64,000 bases of DNA, taken from Paenibacillus sp. sptzw28 (GTDB lineage: Bacteria; Bacillota; Bacilli; Paenibacillales; Paenibacillaceae). A program made the translations under genes and the position numbers. Each line of letters begins with the position of its first letter. Positions within the stretch are counted from its first letter, which is position 1. The notes beneath the pieces were generated by a model. That model ran no database searches. It was not told where the DNA came from and saw only the letters and a program-made list of their open reading frames with translations. The stretch is from assembly GCF_019550795.1 (NCBI RefSeq), contig NZ_CP080545.1, positions 4,188,001-4,252,000 of the forward strand, given 5' to 3'. This document shows positions 27,172 through 36,986 of the stretch, in pieces.

Positions 27172-27633
27172 ATGAGCGGGGAAATTGTACTGGTTGTTCT
27201 CATTATTATCGGTTTGATCGGCCGTTCGCCGATCATTTCAACTGCCGCTTGCGTACTGCTGATCGTCAAATTGATTCATTTGGAGCGGTTTCTGCCGGCC
27301 ATCGAGCGGCGCGGTCTGGAGCTTGGGCTGCTGTTCCTTACATTCAGCGTCCTTGTTCCGTTCGCCTCCGAACGGATTCAATCGAAGGAAATGATCGGCG
27401 CGCTGCTGTCGTGGCCGGGCATTCTTGCGCTGGTAGGCGGCGCAATCGCCACTTATGTAAACGGCAAGGGCCTCGAGATGTTACGATTCGATCCCCAGCT
27501 CATAGTCGGACTCGTCGTGGGATCCATTATCGGCATTGTTTTTATGCGCGGCATTCCGGTGGGCCCGCTAATGGCGGCAGGCATTACCGCGATTTTATTT
27601 AAGTTGTTCAAGCTTATAGCTGACCGGTTTTAG
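27172..27633 (+). CDS. DUF441 family membrane protein
   Basis: A 153-residue polytopic membrane protein with [55 protein letters not shown] and [15 protein letters not shown], as in DUF441 (YtwI-like) proteins. The ATG at 27172 follows CGGAGGAGC; the longer open frame upstream is non-homologous. Function unknown. Confidence 0.88.
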   Translation: MSGEIVLVVLIIIGLIGRSPIISTAACVLLIVKLIHLERFLPAIERRGLELGLLFLTFSVLVPFASERIQSKEMIGALLSWPGILALVGGAIATYVNGKGLEMLRFDPQLIVGLVVGSIIGIVFMRGIPVGPLMAAGITAILFKLFKLIADRF

Positions 27634-27639
27634 TCCACC

Positions 27640-27957
27640 ACTATGTCCCCGGAGGATTCCGAGGGCGCTGCCCTCTGGACACCTTATTTTAAATTAATAA
27701 TCTTTAGTTCTGTAGATCACCCCCTAAATCCCCCTGAGCTTATGCTTTCGAAGCAAGCTTTCCTCCGGAAAGCTCTTAGGGACCCCGAGGGCTCCGCCCT
27801 CTGGACACCCGAATATTCGTCGGTGGAGTTACCGCACTGTACCTTGTTCATACATGCGTGGCACTCGTTTTCGTCCCTTTGGGACACACTTTTACTTTTG
27901 GTGCTCCATAGTGTTAAGACAGTCGGACACACTTTTACTTTTGGCGCTCCCTTAGTA
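27640..27957. repeat. Intergenic hairpin repeat R1, copy B (extended)
   Basis: This fills the gap between the DUF441 gene and lysC. A first partial unit has GAGGGC-GCT-GCCCTC plus TGGACACC (27661-27682). The full unit starts CCCCTAAATCCCCC at 27721, contains an inserted stem with an R2-like segment (27735-27780), hairpin GAGGGC-TCC-GCCCTC (27787-27801), TGGACACCCGAAT, hairpin GTCCC-TTT-GGGAC (27873-27885) and ACACTTTTACTTTTGGTGCTCC. A final partial GGACACACTTTTACTTTTGG follows at 27925. Confidence 0.85.
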
Positions 27958-27967
27958 TAAAGACATA

Positions 27968-28006
27968 AAGAAACCTCCGGATCCGCTTGGCGGATGGAGG
28001 TTTCTT
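27968..28006. terminator. Terminator between R1 copy B and lysC
   Basis: AAGAAACCTCC / GGAGGTTTCTT, an 11-base perfect stem around an inner ATCCGC-type hairpin, with T-rich sequence on the minus side. It serves lysC and possibly the convergent strand. Confidence 0.8.
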
Positions 28007-28047
28007 CGTGATTTAGAATAGAATATGAATGGATAAGTTCAATATTG

Positions 28048-29301
28048 TTAACGGCGGTCTTGAGGGCCTCCGACGAATACTTGCTCTGTCGTGTCGAGAC
28101 CGTAGGCTGTGTGGAGCGCACGCACGACGTCGTGCACCGGTTCAGCCGAGATGATGCAGGACAACCGGATTTCGGAAGTGCTGACCATTTTGATGCTGAC
28201 GCCTAAATTATAGATCGCTTCGAACATTTTCGCCGCAACCCCCGGATTGCTGACCATGCCCGCTCCGACAATAGAAACCTTAACCAGATCGACCTCAGAA
28301 CTTACTTCGCGGAAAGGCACTTCGCTGCGTATGCTTTCCACAACGCCGATCGCCCTTTCCTTGTCGCCAAGCGAAACGGTGAAGGCAAAATCAGCTTTGC
28401 CGTCCTGTACGCCGCTTTGGACGATAATATCCACATCGATGCCGCTTGAGGCCAGGGCGCCGAAAACTTTGGCAAGCACGCCCGGCACATCCTCCACGCC
28501 CAAGATGCTGATTCTTGCTACGTCTTTGTCATATGCGATGCCGCGAACGACAACCCCCTGCTCCATGACCGCTTCCTCCTTGACACTGGTCCCTTCGTTT
28601 TGCGTAAAGCTCGAACGGACGACCAGGCGCACGTTGTAATTTTTGGCATATTCGACCGCCCGCGGATGCAGAACGGCAGCACCCAGGTTCGCAAGCTCAA
28701 GCATTTCATCGTAGGAAATTTCATTAAGCTTACGGGCGCATTTGACAATACGCGGATCTGTTGAATAAATGCCGTCCACATCCGTGTAAATTTCACAAAC
28801 ATCAGCCTTAATCGCAGCGGCCAAAGCGACAGCCGTCGTATCGGAGCCCCCGCGACCAAGCGTCGTAATCTCTCCGTCCTCAGTCATCCCCTGAAAACCG
28901 GCAATTAGGACCGCATTCCCTTCTTCGAGCGCTTTAAACAACCGTTCCGGCCGAATATCGGTAATGCGCGCCTTGCTGTGAACCGCTTCGGTACGAATGC
29001 CGGCTTGCCAGCCGGTAAAGGACATAGCGCCGTGACCGAGCTGATGAATAGCCATCGAAAGCAGCGCGACGGAAATTTGCTCACCCGTCGTGAGCAGCAT
29101 ATCCATCTCCCGTGCAGGCGGGCTGGAGTTGAGCTGTTTTGATTGGTCGATCAAATCGTCCGTCGTATCACCCATTGCGGACACGACCACGACAACCTTA
29201 TGGCCGGCTTCCTTATAATCGGCGATCCGCCTGGCTACCCGCTGCATCCGTTCAGTGCTGCCTACGGAGCTGCCGCCGAACTTCATTACTATCAACGACA
29301 A
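28048..29301 (-). CDS. lysC: Aspartate kinase
   Basis: Phosphorylates aspartate, the entry to lysine, diaminopimelate, threonine and methionine synthesis. The kinase domain shows IVMKFGGSSVGS and TLGRGGSDTTAVALAAA, and two C-terminal ACT domains contain GVPGVLAKVFGALASSGIDVD and GAGMVSNPGVAAKMFEA. Length 417 residues. The start is TTG with GGGAG about 10 bases upstream. In spore formers diaminopimelate also feeds dipicolinate. Confidence 0.95.
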   Translation of the reverse strand: MSLIVMKFGGSSVGSTERMQRVARRIADYKEAGHKVVVVVSAMGDTTDDLIDQSKQLNSSPPAREMDMLLTTGEQISVALLSMAIHQLGHGAMSFTGWQAGIRTEAVHSKARITDIRPERLFKALEEGNAVLIAGFQGMTEDGEITTLGRGGSDTTAVALAAAIKADVCEIYTDVDGIYSTDPRIVKCARKLNEISYDEMLELANLGAAVLHPRAVEYAKNYNVRLVVRSSFTQNEGTSVKEEAVMEQGVVVRGIAYDKDVARISILGVEDVPGVLAKVFGALASSGIDVDIIVQSGVQDGKADFAFTVSLGDKERAIGVVESIRSEVPFREVSSEVDLVKVSIVGAGMVSNPGVAAKMFEAIYNLGVSIKMVSTSEIRLSCIISAEPVHDVVRALHTAYGLDTTEQVFVGGPQDRR

Positions 29302-29411
29302 CGCTGATCCACTCCCAACGTAATTCTATAGTCTTAATTAGCGCAATAACATCGGCCTCGTTCTTCTCAAACAACGAGGGGTGTAAAGCGCGAATAATCA
29401 TCCAAAATAAG

Positions 29412-29417
29412 ATTATA
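29412..29417 (-). promoter_or_regulatory. Candidate lysC -10 box
   Basis: TATAAT on the minus strand about 110 bases before the lysC start. No good -35 is seen. The leader contains a small hairpin (CCTCGTT / AACGAGG type). I do not see lysine-riboswitch features. Confidence 0.35.
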
Positions 29418-29445
29418 GCATAAGCTCCTGTCTTTGGGTATGCCG

Positions 29446-29483
29446 GAAAAACGGAAAACCGCCCGGCATAAAGTCCGGACGGC
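29446..29483 (-). terminator. Terminator of efp
   Basis: Minus strand GCCGTCCGG / CCGGGCGGT stem with an 8-base loop, then TTTTCCGTTTTT. Confidence 0.8.
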
Positions 29484-29504
29484 TTGAATTTGCTATGAAA
29501 TACG

Positions 29505-30062
29505 TTATGCGCGGGAAATATATTTACCTTCGCGGGTGTCGATCAACAGCACGTCGCCTTCATTAATGAAGAGCGGCACTTGGACGTTCAGACCCGTTTC
29601 CACCGTTGCATTCTTTGTGGCGCCGGTCGCCGTGTTGCCCTTGATGCCCGGCTCGGTCTCCACCACTTTCAAATCAACGCTGTTCGGCATTTGGATACCA
29701 ATAATTTCACCTTGGTAGCTGGTAATGTTAACGGTCATGTTTTCTTTGAGAAAGTTGACTTCCCATTCAAGCTGCTTCTTGTCCAGCGTGAATTGGTCGT
29801 ACGTTTCATTATCCATGAACGAATACTCGGTACCGGAATTGTACAAGTACTGAACCGCACGGTTCTCAATTTGTGCGCGGCCGATGTTCTCGCCTGCGCG
29901 GAACGTTCTTTCGACCGTGTTGCCGTTACGAAGATTTTTCAGCTTGGAGCGTACGAAGGCGGCGCCTTTACCCGGTTTGACGTGCTGAAAATCGATAACT
30001 GTAAAAATATCGCCGTCCACTTCGACGGTAAGCCCTGTTTTAAAATCGTTGACTGAAATCAC
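29505..30062 (-). CDS. efp: Translation elongation factor P
   Basis: Relieves ribosome stalling at polyproline. KOW-like domain with KPGKGAAF, where Lys32 at the tip is the residue modified in Bacillota, followed by two OB domains ([29 protein letters not shown]). Length 185 residues, GTG start behind GGAGGG. It follows pepP, as in B. subtilis. Confidence 0.98.
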   Translation of the reverse strand: MISVNDFKTGLTVEVDGDIFTVIDFQHVKPGKGAAFVRSKLKNLRNGNTVERTFRAGENIGRAQIENRAVQYLYNSGTEYSFMDNETYDQFTLDKKQLEWEVNFLKENMTVNITSYQGEIIGIQMPNSVDLKVVETEPGIKGNTATGATKNATVETGLNVQVPLFINEGDVLLIDTREGKYISRA

Positions 30063-30110
30063 TGCTTAATTCCCTCCTAAGTAAACTTTCATTGATCATA
30101 TGTGCTGCAC

Positions 30111-31187
30111 TCATCCCAAAACGCGAAGCTCCTTCGGAGATGAGGTTAATAACGTATTTCCGTCTTCCGTTATGACAATATCGTCTTCGATGCGTACTCC
30201 GCCGAACCCCGGGATGTAAATACCCGGTTCGACCGTTACCGTCATACCCGGTTTAAGTACGATTTCCCCCGTCTTCGACAGTCTCGGGGATTCGTGGATT
30301 TCCATCCCGAGTCCATGGCCTGTACCATGGCCGAAGCATTCGCCATATCCGTGCCGGGCAATTACATCCCGGGCCAATGCATCGGCCTCTCTTCCGGTCA
30401 TACCGGGCTTGATGCCGGCAAGAGCCGTAAGCTGAGCTTCAAGTACGATCTCGTAAATTTCGCGATGCTTGTCCGTGGGGGTACCAACTACGACTGTCCT
30501 TGTTATGTCGGAACAGTATCCTTCGTAATAGGCGCCGAAATCGAGCTTCACAAATTCGTCCCGGCCTATGATCCGATCGCTTGCAACGCCGTGCGGCAGA
30601 GCCGAGCGCTCGCCGGAAGCGACAATCGTTTCGAAGGATGTTGAAGACGCTCCATTACGGCGCATGAACATCTCCATCTCCAATGCGACATCGCGTTCGC
30701 TCACACCCGGCTTTATAAAGCTCAGAATGTGATTATACGTTATGTCTGCGAGGACGGCGGCATTGCGCATGACGGCCAGCTCCGCTTCATCCTTGATCAG
30801 CCGCAGCTCTTCCACTATACCGGATTCCGGCACAAGCTGGATCCCTCCAAGCAGCGCTTTCCAAACGGAATAATCGCTGAACACGACATGCTCCTGCTCG
30901 AATGCCAGCCTCACGATTCCTGCCGATAACGCCAGCTCTTTGACCGTCTCCATCAATTTAAGCCCATGCTCGACGACAGTGAAATCGGCGGCCTCAAGCG
31001 GAGCTTGCGTCATGTATCGGAAATCGGTAATCAGCCAGTTGTTCGATAACGTTATAAGCAGCGCTCCCGCTGTCCCGGTGAAACCGCTCAAGTACCGGCG
31101 GTTGACCGGGCTTGTGACGAGGAGCGCATCCAAATTCAAGTCGCGAAGCTTGTTTCTTACTTCCGCTATCCTTTTATTCGTCAACAT
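30111..31187 (-). CDS. pepP: Xaa-Pro aminopeptidase/dipeptidase, M24 family
   Basis: Cytoplasmic metallopeptidase cutting before proline. Creatinase-like N-terminal domain (MLTNKRIAEVRNKLRDLNLDALLVTSPVNRRYLSGF), then the pita-bread domain with metal ligands in KLDFGAYYEGYCSDITRT, GHGTGHGLGMEIHE, VTVEPGIYIPG and GGVRIEDD. Length 358 residues. Equivalent of B. subtilis yqhT, just upstream of efp. Confidence 0.95.
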   Translation of the reverse strand: MLTNKRIAEVRNKLRDLNLDALLVTSPVNRRYLSGFTGTAGALLITLSNNWLITDFRYMTQAPLEAADFTVVEHGLKLMETVKELALSAGIVRLAFEQEHVVFSDYSVWKALLGGIQLVPESGIVEELRLIKDEAELAVMRNAAVLADITYNHILSFIKPGVSERDVALEMEMFMRRNGASSTSFETIVASGERSALPHGVASDRIIGRDEFVKLDFGAYYEGYCSDITRTVVVGTPTDKHREIYEIVLEAQLTALAGIKPGMTGREADALARDVIARHGYGECFGHGTGHGLGMEIHESPRLSKTGEIVLKPGMTVTVEPGIYIPGFGGVRIEDDIVITEDGNTLLTSSPKELRVLG

Positions 31188-31240
31188 GGAACCACCCTTT
31201 CACCCGCCGCATGCAGAACCGGTCAGGCCGTTTAAGCTCT

Positions 31241-31684
31241 TCAGCTTCGCGGCTGAAGGTGATGGACAAGAGCGTTTAATCCGAGAACGTAGCTGTGCGC
31301 TCCGAATCCGGCGATTTGACCGACTGCCACAGGCGCGGTAACAGAGACATGCCGGAATGGCTCCCGCTTGTGAATGTTCGACAGATGCACCTCGACAACG
31401 GGAAGACCGACCGAGCTCAGTGCATCGCGCAGCGCATAACTATAGTGAGTCAGCGCCCCCGGATTAATTATGATTCCGTCCGCTTTACCGTACGCCTCAT
31501 GAATGCGGTCGATTAGCGCGCCTTCATGGTTGGATTGAAAGAATAACGTTTTAACACCGAGATCGGCGGCCGAATGAGACACCAGAGCTTCAATGTCTGC
31601 CAAAGTTGTCGTGCCGTAAACGCCGGGCTCGCGAACGCCCAACATGTTCAGATTCGGTCCGTTTAATACGAGAATAGTTGCCAT
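31241..31684 (-). CDS. aroQ: 3-dehydroquinate dehydratase, type II
   Basis: Third step of the shikimate pathway. [21 protein letters not shown] carries the essential Arg18 and Tyr23; [30 protein letters not shown] and [16 protein letters not shown] follow. Length 147 residues from the ATG at 31684, which has GGGAGG upstream. Equivalent of yqhS. Confidence 0.97.
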   Translation of the reverse strand: MATILVLNGPNLNMLGVREPGVYGTTTLADIEALVSHSAADLGVKTLFFQSNHEGALIDRIHEAYGKADGIIINPGALTHYSYALRDALSSVGLPVVEVHLSNIHKREPFRHVSVTAPVAVGQIAGFGAHSYVLGLNALVHHLQPRS

Positions 31685-31754
31685 GAGGTTCCTCCCGGCG
31701 GCATAGATCAATTGCCATTTTACCACAAAGACCCATGCTTTGAGAAGGGCAATA

Positions 31755-32306
31755 CTAGGCGCCGGCCCTTGAGAGTTTTCCCGTTCCTCCGGTATTCGGT
31801 TCGCGGGACGCTTCGTCGTTGTATTCGAATGAGATCGTATAGCCGATAAACAGTCCCCACAGCAGAAAAGCGCACATTTCCGACACAAGCGTTTCGTATC
31901 CGATCTTGTTGATCGGCATCGTCATATTAAACACGGGCCCTATTACGATAAACATTGCACCCCACCATAAAGCGCCGTAAGCAAGACCTGGCATTGGCCC
32001 CTTCAGCCTCCCAAACAGAAGCTTATATAGGAGAGAAGCAATAATTGAGAATATAATAAAGCTGCCGATTCCGACTACGTGGCCCCATCCTGTCTTGAGA
32101 AAGGTGATGCGAAAGAAAGGATCGGCCAGGAATCCGGGAATGACTTTGGTGAAATGGACCAGATAGAGTATCCAGCGGAACGTTCCCCAAATCAAGCCTG
32201 CAAAAAAACCGAGCACGAGACAGTATCTAAACGGGTCTGTCCGATGCTTTCCGTTGTAATCCGACCGGTCGCTGCGGATCCGGCGTTTTCCATGCAGCTT
32301 CGCCAT
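31755..32306 (-). CDS. yqhR: YqhR family membrane protein
   Basis: A 183-residue protein with four hydrophobic segments; conserved stretches include [22 protein letters not shown] and [17 protein letters not shown] strong AAGGAGATATCAC precedes the ATG. Position between aroQ and the divergent yqhQ matches B. subtilis. Function unknown. Confidence 0.85.
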   Translation of the reverse strand: MAKLHGKRRIRSDRSDYNGKHRTDPFRYCLVLGFFAGLIWGTFRWILYLVHFTKVIPGFLADPFFRITFLKTGWGHVVGIGSFIIFSIIASLLYKLLFGRLKGPMPGLAYGALWWGAMFIVIGPVFNMTMPINKIGYETLVSEMCAFLLWGLFIGYTISFEYNDEASREPNTGGTGKLSRAGA

Positions 32307-32520
32307 GTGATATCTCCTTCGTTATAAGGCATATCGGGAAAGTCCCTCTTCGTAGTATGCGTAAGAACAATCCCTGGTAATCGTTCAATTGTGAAGGCAA
32401 TTTCGGCAAAGGGTGCCACTCGCAATAAGCAGCGGAATCAAGTACAATAAGAGGTATAAGGAAGCTGGCTTCAGAACGGCTCTTATCAGACATGAAGAAC
32501 AGAAGGATGGTGATTCGCCC

Positions 32521-33477
32521 TTGTCGCAAAACACGCGAAATATTTATGGCGGACAGGCCGTCATCGAAGGGGTTATGTTTGCAGGCAGACATGCAAACGT
32601 CACGGCGGTGCGCCGGAAGAACAATGATATCATTTTTTATGAAGTTCCCCGAACGACAAAACCTTGGGTGCAGAAGCTGAAAAAAATTCCTCTGCTGCGC
32701 GGCATTGTGGCCATTTTGGAGTCTAGCGCCAAAGGCTCGCAGCATTTGAACTTTTCGATGGAATCCTATGCGGAGGATGAATTGTCCGAAGAGAAAGACG
32801 GGGCTAAACCGGAAGAATCGGCAAAAGCGGAGCAAAAAAGCGGCTGGAGCCTCAGCATGGTCGTCGGCGTTGCCGTAGCCGGCATACTTTCTTTTATAGT
32901 TGGCAAGCTGGTGTTTACCGTTGTTCCCGCAGCCGTCGAACAACTGCTCTTTGGACATTCCTTCTCGAATATAATAATACACAACCTGATTGAAGGCCTT
33001 ATCAAAATCTTATTCCTTCTCTCGTATCTTTACATTATTTCGCTGACGCCGCTTATAAAACGTTTGTTCCAGTACCACGGAGCCGAGCACAAAGTGATCA
33101 GCGCCTATGAGGCCGGAGTCGATTTGACCGTGCCTAACGTACAGCGGTTTACACGGCTTCATTACCGCTGCGGCAGCAGCTTCATCGTCTTCTCCGTGCT
33201 TGTCGGCGTTATCGTATATTCATTCTTTCATTGGGATTCCTTATGGGAGAGGATCTATATACGAGTCCTCCTTCTGCCTGTTGTGCTTGGTATATCCTAC
33301 GAAGCGCTCCGGCTGACAAACGCGATGCGCGAGCTTCCCGTACTCCGTTTTCTCGGCTATCCGGGATTGTGGCTTCAGAAGCTGACGACAAAAGAACCGA
33401 CTGACGAGCAGGTGGCAGTATCAATCGCATCCTTTAACAGAATGCTGGAGCTTGATCGTCAAGTAAGCAAAGCGTAA
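32521..33477 (+). CDS. yqhQ: DUF1385 family membrane protein, YqhQ-like
   Basis: 318 residues from the TTG at 32521, the same length as I recall for YqhQ. It opens with YGGQAVIEGVMFAGRHA and has three to four membrane helices plus the motif RLFQYHGAEHKVISAYEAG, typical of DUF1385, and RFTRLHYRCGSSF. Longer upstream readings lack homology. Function unknown. Confidence 0.88.
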   Translation: MSQNTRNIYGGQAVIEGVMFAGRHANVTAVRRKNNDIIFYEVPRTTKPWVQKLKKIPLLRGIVAILESSAKGSQHLNFSMESYAEDELSEEKDGAKPEESAKAEQKSGWSLSMVVGVAVAGILSFIVGKLVFTVVPAAVEQLLFGHSFSNIIIHNLIEGLIKILFLLSYLYIISLTPLIKRLFQYHGAEHKVISAYEAGVDLTVPNVQRFTRLHYRCGSSFIVFSVLVGVIVYSFFHWDSLWERIYIRVLLLPVVLGISYEALRLTNAMRELPVLRFLGYPGLWLQKLTTKEPTDEQVAVSIASFNRMLELDRQVSKA

Positions 33478-33512
33478 CACCTAAATAGAGTTCGGGAGAA
33501 AGGGTGAAGGTC

Positions 33513-33803
33513 ATGCCTCGAAGAATGAGCCCGCTGTTCATCATCATCCTGGCATTCGTCGTAATCGGTCTGGTTTCCCAATCGCTGCACAGTCCCATTC
33601 AACTCATAATTCCAATTGCGGTGTTCGGCGTTATATTCCTGCTCTACAAGTTCCCACCCGGCAGGGCAAAGGTCGTTAAGCCCCGTTCCAAGCCGATCAC
33701 GCGACGGGAACAGCAAACCGCTAAAACCAAATCGCGAAAGAATATCCCTTTCCGTGTCATTGAAGGCGGCAAAGATGATGACAACTTGCCGAAGTACCAT
33801 TAA
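33513..33803 (+). CDS. Small membrane protein of unknown function
   Basis: A 96-residue product with two closely spaced hydrophobic segments (about 6-22 and 27-47) and a strongly basic, soluble tail rich in Lys and Arg (VVKPRSKPITRREQQTAKTK). Start is ATG at 33513 with AAAGGGTG upstream, or GTG at 33504. It follows yqhQ by 35 bases. Its stop codon overlaps that of the convergent patatin gene. It occupies the place of yqhP, but I do not recognise it. Confidence 0.65.
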   Translation: MPRRMSPLFIIILAFVVIGLVSQSLHSPIQLIIPIAVFGVIFLLYKFPPGRAKVVKPRSKPITRREQQTAKTKSRKNIPFRVIEGGKDDDNLPKYH

Positions 33804-34732
33804 AGGACGTTCTGCGGGTCATTAAGCAGCTGCGTTTCTTGAAAAAACGCGCTTGCGGCATCGTATCCCGATGCATACAGATTATCGCTTTGTTGTTTTG
33901 TAAGATGGAACTGTGTGGAACGAATGCCAAGCGTCGGAATCTTGATGGTGCGGCCGCGGTTATTCTTCTCGATATAACGCTCGTCATGCGCCTGCAGCAT
34001 CGTTTCGAATATTGCTTGAAACATGGAGACCGGACCCCGTATCGCACGGGGTTCGGTTTCATTTTTACCAACCATCTGATAACCTACGGTCGGAACCTGC
34101 TCCGCCTCTCCGCGCTGCTCGTTATCGAACAACCAGAGCGGGAAGTTGCTCAGCAGACCGCCGTCCACGATATAAGCCCAAGCCTTCCCTGCGCCGCTGC
34201 GTCCGTTCATCCGAAAACGGACCGGGTCGAAGAAATAAGGGATACTTACGCTCATTCTAACAGCCAGTGCTACACTGAGCCGGGACGGCTCTATCCCATA
34301 GTCGGCTATGTCGTCAGGGAGTACAAGAAGCTTACCGTTCGTTATATCGGAAGCAATGATCCGCAGCTTGCAGCTGGGCAAGTCCGCAAAGGTATGCACT
34401 CCTTTTTGCCCCAGCAACCGCTCTATCCAATCGGTGAGCCCTTCTCCGCTGTAGAACCCTCTGCGGACAAGCAGCCGCACGACGGGTCCGATAGCCCCTA
34501 GATTGTATATATAACCGCGCCTAAGCAATGAATGAAACGGCGTCTCTTCGATTGAACGTTTGATTTCGGATGACGAATAGCCTGCAGCAAGCATGGCTGC
34601 CACGATGGAGCCCGACGATGTACCCGCAAGATGATTAAACGTGATCCCGTACTCTTCGCTTGCGCAAACTGCCCCGACAAGTGAAATTCCTTTCACGCCT
34701 CCACCTTCGAACACCGCATTAATACGCGTCAT
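33800..34732 (-). CDS. Patatin-like phospholipase, YqhO-like
   Basis: Ser-Asp lipid acyl hydrolase. The oxyanion hole GGGVKGISLVGA, nucleophile elbow GTSSGS and catalytic DGGLLSNFP are all present. Length 310 residues from the ATG at 34732, which follows GGGGAGG. Lies beside mntR as yqhO does in B. subtilis. Confidence 0.92.
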   Translation of the reverse strand: MTRINAVFEGGGVKGISLVGAVCASEEYGITFNHLAGTSSGSIVAAMLAAGYSSSEIKRSIEETPFHSLLRRGYIYNLGAIGPVVRLLVRRGFYSGEGLTDWIERLLGQKGVHTFADLPSCKLRIIASDITNGKLLVLPDDIADYGIEPSRLSVALAVRMSVSIPYFFDPVRFRMNGRSGAGKAWAYIVDGGLLSNFPLWLFDNEQRGEAEQVPTVGYQMVGKNETEPRAIRGPVSMFQAIFETMLQAHDERYIEKNNRGRTIKIPTLGIRSTQFHLTKQQSDNLYASGYDAASAFFQETQLLNDPQNVL

Positions 34733-34827
34733 AGAAGGATATACCTCCCCGCGGACGAGCACTAGCAGCTGTCATGCTGCTCGCCTTTACGAAGATGTAT
34801 ATGCGTGACCGGCCAGTTTCAAACGTG

Positions 34828-34860
34828 AAAAAGCCGCCTCTTGTCGGAGACGGCCCTTTA
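34828..34860 (-). terminator. Terminator of mntR
   Basis: Minus strand GCCGTCTC / GAGGCGGC hairpin followed by TTTTTCACG. Confidence 0.75.
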
Positions 34861-34868
34861 CTTAGAAT

Positions 34869-35291
34869 TTATTCGTTATCCAATTCGGAACGGATTCGCT
34901 TCAGCTCTTCCAGCCGATCCGGATCGCGGCGAAAATATTCAACCAGTGTCTCTATGCATGTAATGGAATCCCAGCTGAGATGATGCTCGATTCCTTCGAC
35001 ATCTTTATAAATATTTTCTTCCTGAACGCCTATGATCGTCAGGAAGGACTCCAGCAGCTGATGCCGGTCTACAAGCCGCTTGCCCATCTTTTTCCCTTTA
35101 TTGGTCAAGATGAGACCGCGATATTTCTCGTATATGAGATAATTATCTTTATCCAGCTTTTGAATCATTTTCGTAACGGATGAAGGATGGACTTCGAGTC
35201 CTTCCGCGATGTCCGAAACCCGTGCGTAACCCTTTTCATCAATAAGCTTATATATTCGTTCCAAATAATCCTCCATGCTAGGAGTCGGCAT
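34869..35291 (-). CDS. mntR: Manganese-dependent transcriptional regulator MntR
   Basis: DtxR-family repressor of manganese uptake. With the ATG at 35291 (GGAGG 8 bases upstream) all six known metal ligands align: Asp8, Glu11, His77, Glu99, Glu102 and His103. The N-terminal winged helix contains [22 protein letters not shown]. Length 140 residues. No Mn transporter gene is next to it. Confidence 0.96.
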   Translation of the reverse strand: MPTPSMEDYLERIYKLIDEKGYARVSDIAEGLEVHPSSVTKMIQKLDKDNYLIYEKYRGLILTNKGKKMGKRLVDRHQLLESFLTIIGVQEENIYKDVEGIEHHLSWDSITCIETLVEYFRRDPDRLEELKRIRSELDNE

Positions 35292-35429
35292 CGAAAGAAC
35301 CTCCATTCACCACATGTCCCGCACAGTGAGCCGCCGTCTGCCAGTCACTCTTAGTATCATACACTGCTTGGCACATGTGCCGCAACCCGCTGCACGGATC
35401 TTCCATTAATAACGCATCCTCGTTCTCAC

Positions 35430-36143
35430 TTAAAATTTAAGCCATTCCGGCGTGATAGAATTTAGCCATATCGTAATCTTCGTCATCTGATCGGTGAACA
35501 GCAGGACCCCCATAAGCAGCATCACTGCCCCTCCGATTTTCATCATAATACCCGAATACCGGACAATCCATCTTGTTGAACCGATGAAAAAGGCAAGTAC
35601 GAAGAACGGAATGGCAAAGCCGAGCGCATATGCTGTAGTCAGCTCAAACCATGTGCCGGGCTCCGAGGCAGCCAGAAGCAGGATGCTGGCCAATATCGGA
35701 CCTGTACAGGGAGACCATCCGGCTGAGAAGCCAATTCCGAAAACAAATGAAGCAAGATAATTTGATTTCGTGAGCTTCATATTCATTTTCCGCTCTTTAA
35801 GGAGCAATTTCGGTTGAATGAGGCCGATCAGGAACAATCCCATCAGAATGATAAGCACCGCCGACAGCTGCCGGATCAATGTTTGATACTCTGAGAATAC
35901 CTCCGCAAACGCATTGGTTCCGTAACCGAGCGTATAGTACACGACGGAAAATCCAAGGATGAAGAACAGCGTATGGCTCATCGTCCGGATTCGCACTTGT
36001 TTGCCGGGGTGCTCGCTTTTCAAATCAGTAACCGATACGCCGGTGATATACGACAAATAAGACGGGTAAAGCGGCAGACAGCAGGGAGAAATAAAAGAAG
36101 CGATACCTGCGCCGAATGCGGCCCATATTGTAACCTCTGACAT
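35430..36143 (-). CDS. ccdA: CcdA-type cytochrome c biogenesis/thiol-transfer protein
   Basis: Six-helix membrane protein that passes reducing equivalents across the membrane. N-terminal FISPCCLPLYPSYLSYITG holds the conserved Pro-Cys and Pro residues; a second Cys is in FSAGWSPCTGPILASI. Length 237 residues. Downstream of the zinc importer, separated by 38 bases, so it may share transcription. Confidence 0.93.
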   Translation of the reverse strand: MSEVTIWAAFGAGIASFISPCCLPLYPSYLSYITGVSVTDLKSEHPGKQVRIRTMSHTLFFILGFSVVYYTLGYGTNAFAEVFSEYQTLIRQLSAVLIILMGLFLIGLIQPKLLLKERKMNMKLTKSNYLASFVFGIGFSAGWSPCTGPILASILLLAASEPGTWFELTTAYALGFAIPFFVLAFFIGSTRWIVRYSGIMMKIGGAVMLLMGVLLFTDQMTKITIWLNSITPEWLKF

Positions 36144-36181
36144 GTTTGGACATTACCTCACTTTGCAAAAAAACTTTGGCC

Positions 36182-36985
36182 TTAAGTGCTGAAATTACGT
36201 CTGAAAGTAAGAAGCACAAGCAGCACTGCGATCAGTAACATTACGATTGTACCACCTGGCGCCAAGTTCCAGACACCTGCAATCAGTAAGCCGCCGATCA
36301 CGGCAGCTTCGGCAATAACGACAACCGTCACGACAGATTGCCGGAAGCTGCGCGCGATGACAAGACTGCATGCCGCAGGTATTGTCAGCAGCGCCGACAC
36401 AAGCAGCGCGCCGACGATTTTGATCGCCACACTGATAACGAGCGCGGTCAGTACACTGATCATGAAATTAAAATAACGGGTCGGAAGTCCACTTACCGCT
36501 GCGGCATCCTCATCGAAAGTAAGGAGGAACAATTCCTTCACATGCAGACGGACGGCCACCAGAACGATAACTGTGACAATACCGATCATTAATAAATCGA
36601 TGTTATCAAGCGTATAGATGCTCCCGAACAAGTAGCCGCTGACGCTGACATTGAAGCCTTTGCCGAGGGTAAACAATAATGACGCAAGCGCCACTCCGCC
36701 CGACATAATAATAGCAATGGAAAGCTCCGCATATGTTTTATAGGCTTTACGCAGCTTCTCGATGGCAAAAGTCGCCGCAAGAGCAAACACAAGTCCGACA
36801 CCGATCGGGTAAACGCCGATAAGAAAACCGAGTGCTACACCCGCAATCGATACGTGTGCGAGCGTATCGCCGATCATTGAGAGCCTTCTCAGCACAAGAA
36901 AGAGGCCCATCAGCGGCGCGGTTACACCGATGAGAACGCCTCCGAGCAGCGCTCTTTGAAAAAATTCGCTAGTTACGATGTCCAA
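36182..36985 (-). CDS. znuB: Zinc ABC transporter permease
   Basis: ABC-3 family permease of 267 residues with about seven to eight helices. Typical stretches: GVLIGVTAPLMGLFLVLRRLSMIGDTLAHVSIAGVA and FDEDAAAVSGLPTRYFN. It is followed by ccdA and preceded by znuC with one base between them. Confidence 0.93.
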   Translation of the reverse strand: MDIVTSEFFQRALLGGVLIGVTAPLMGLFLVLRRLSMIGDTLAHVSIAGVALGFLIGVYPIGVGLVFALAATFAIEKLRKAYKTYAELSIAIIMSGGVALASLLFTLGKGFNVSVSGYLFGSIYTLDNIDLLMIGIVTVIVLVAVRLHVKELFLLTFDEDAAAVSGLPTRYFNFMISVLTALVISVAIKIVGALLVSALLTIPAACSLVIARSFRQSVVTVVVIAEAAVIGGLLIAGVWNLAPGGTIVMLLIAVLLVLLTFRRNFST

Positions 36986-36986
36986 C

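Noticed and set aside
29302..29440. Lysine riboswitch before lysC
   Set aside because: Leader is short and shows only one simple hairpin; no L-box core elements were recognised.
32227..32982. 251-codon minus-strand frame opposite yqhQ
   Set aside because: Overlaps yqhQ, the yqhR start and the divergent promoter; sequence has no family resemblance.
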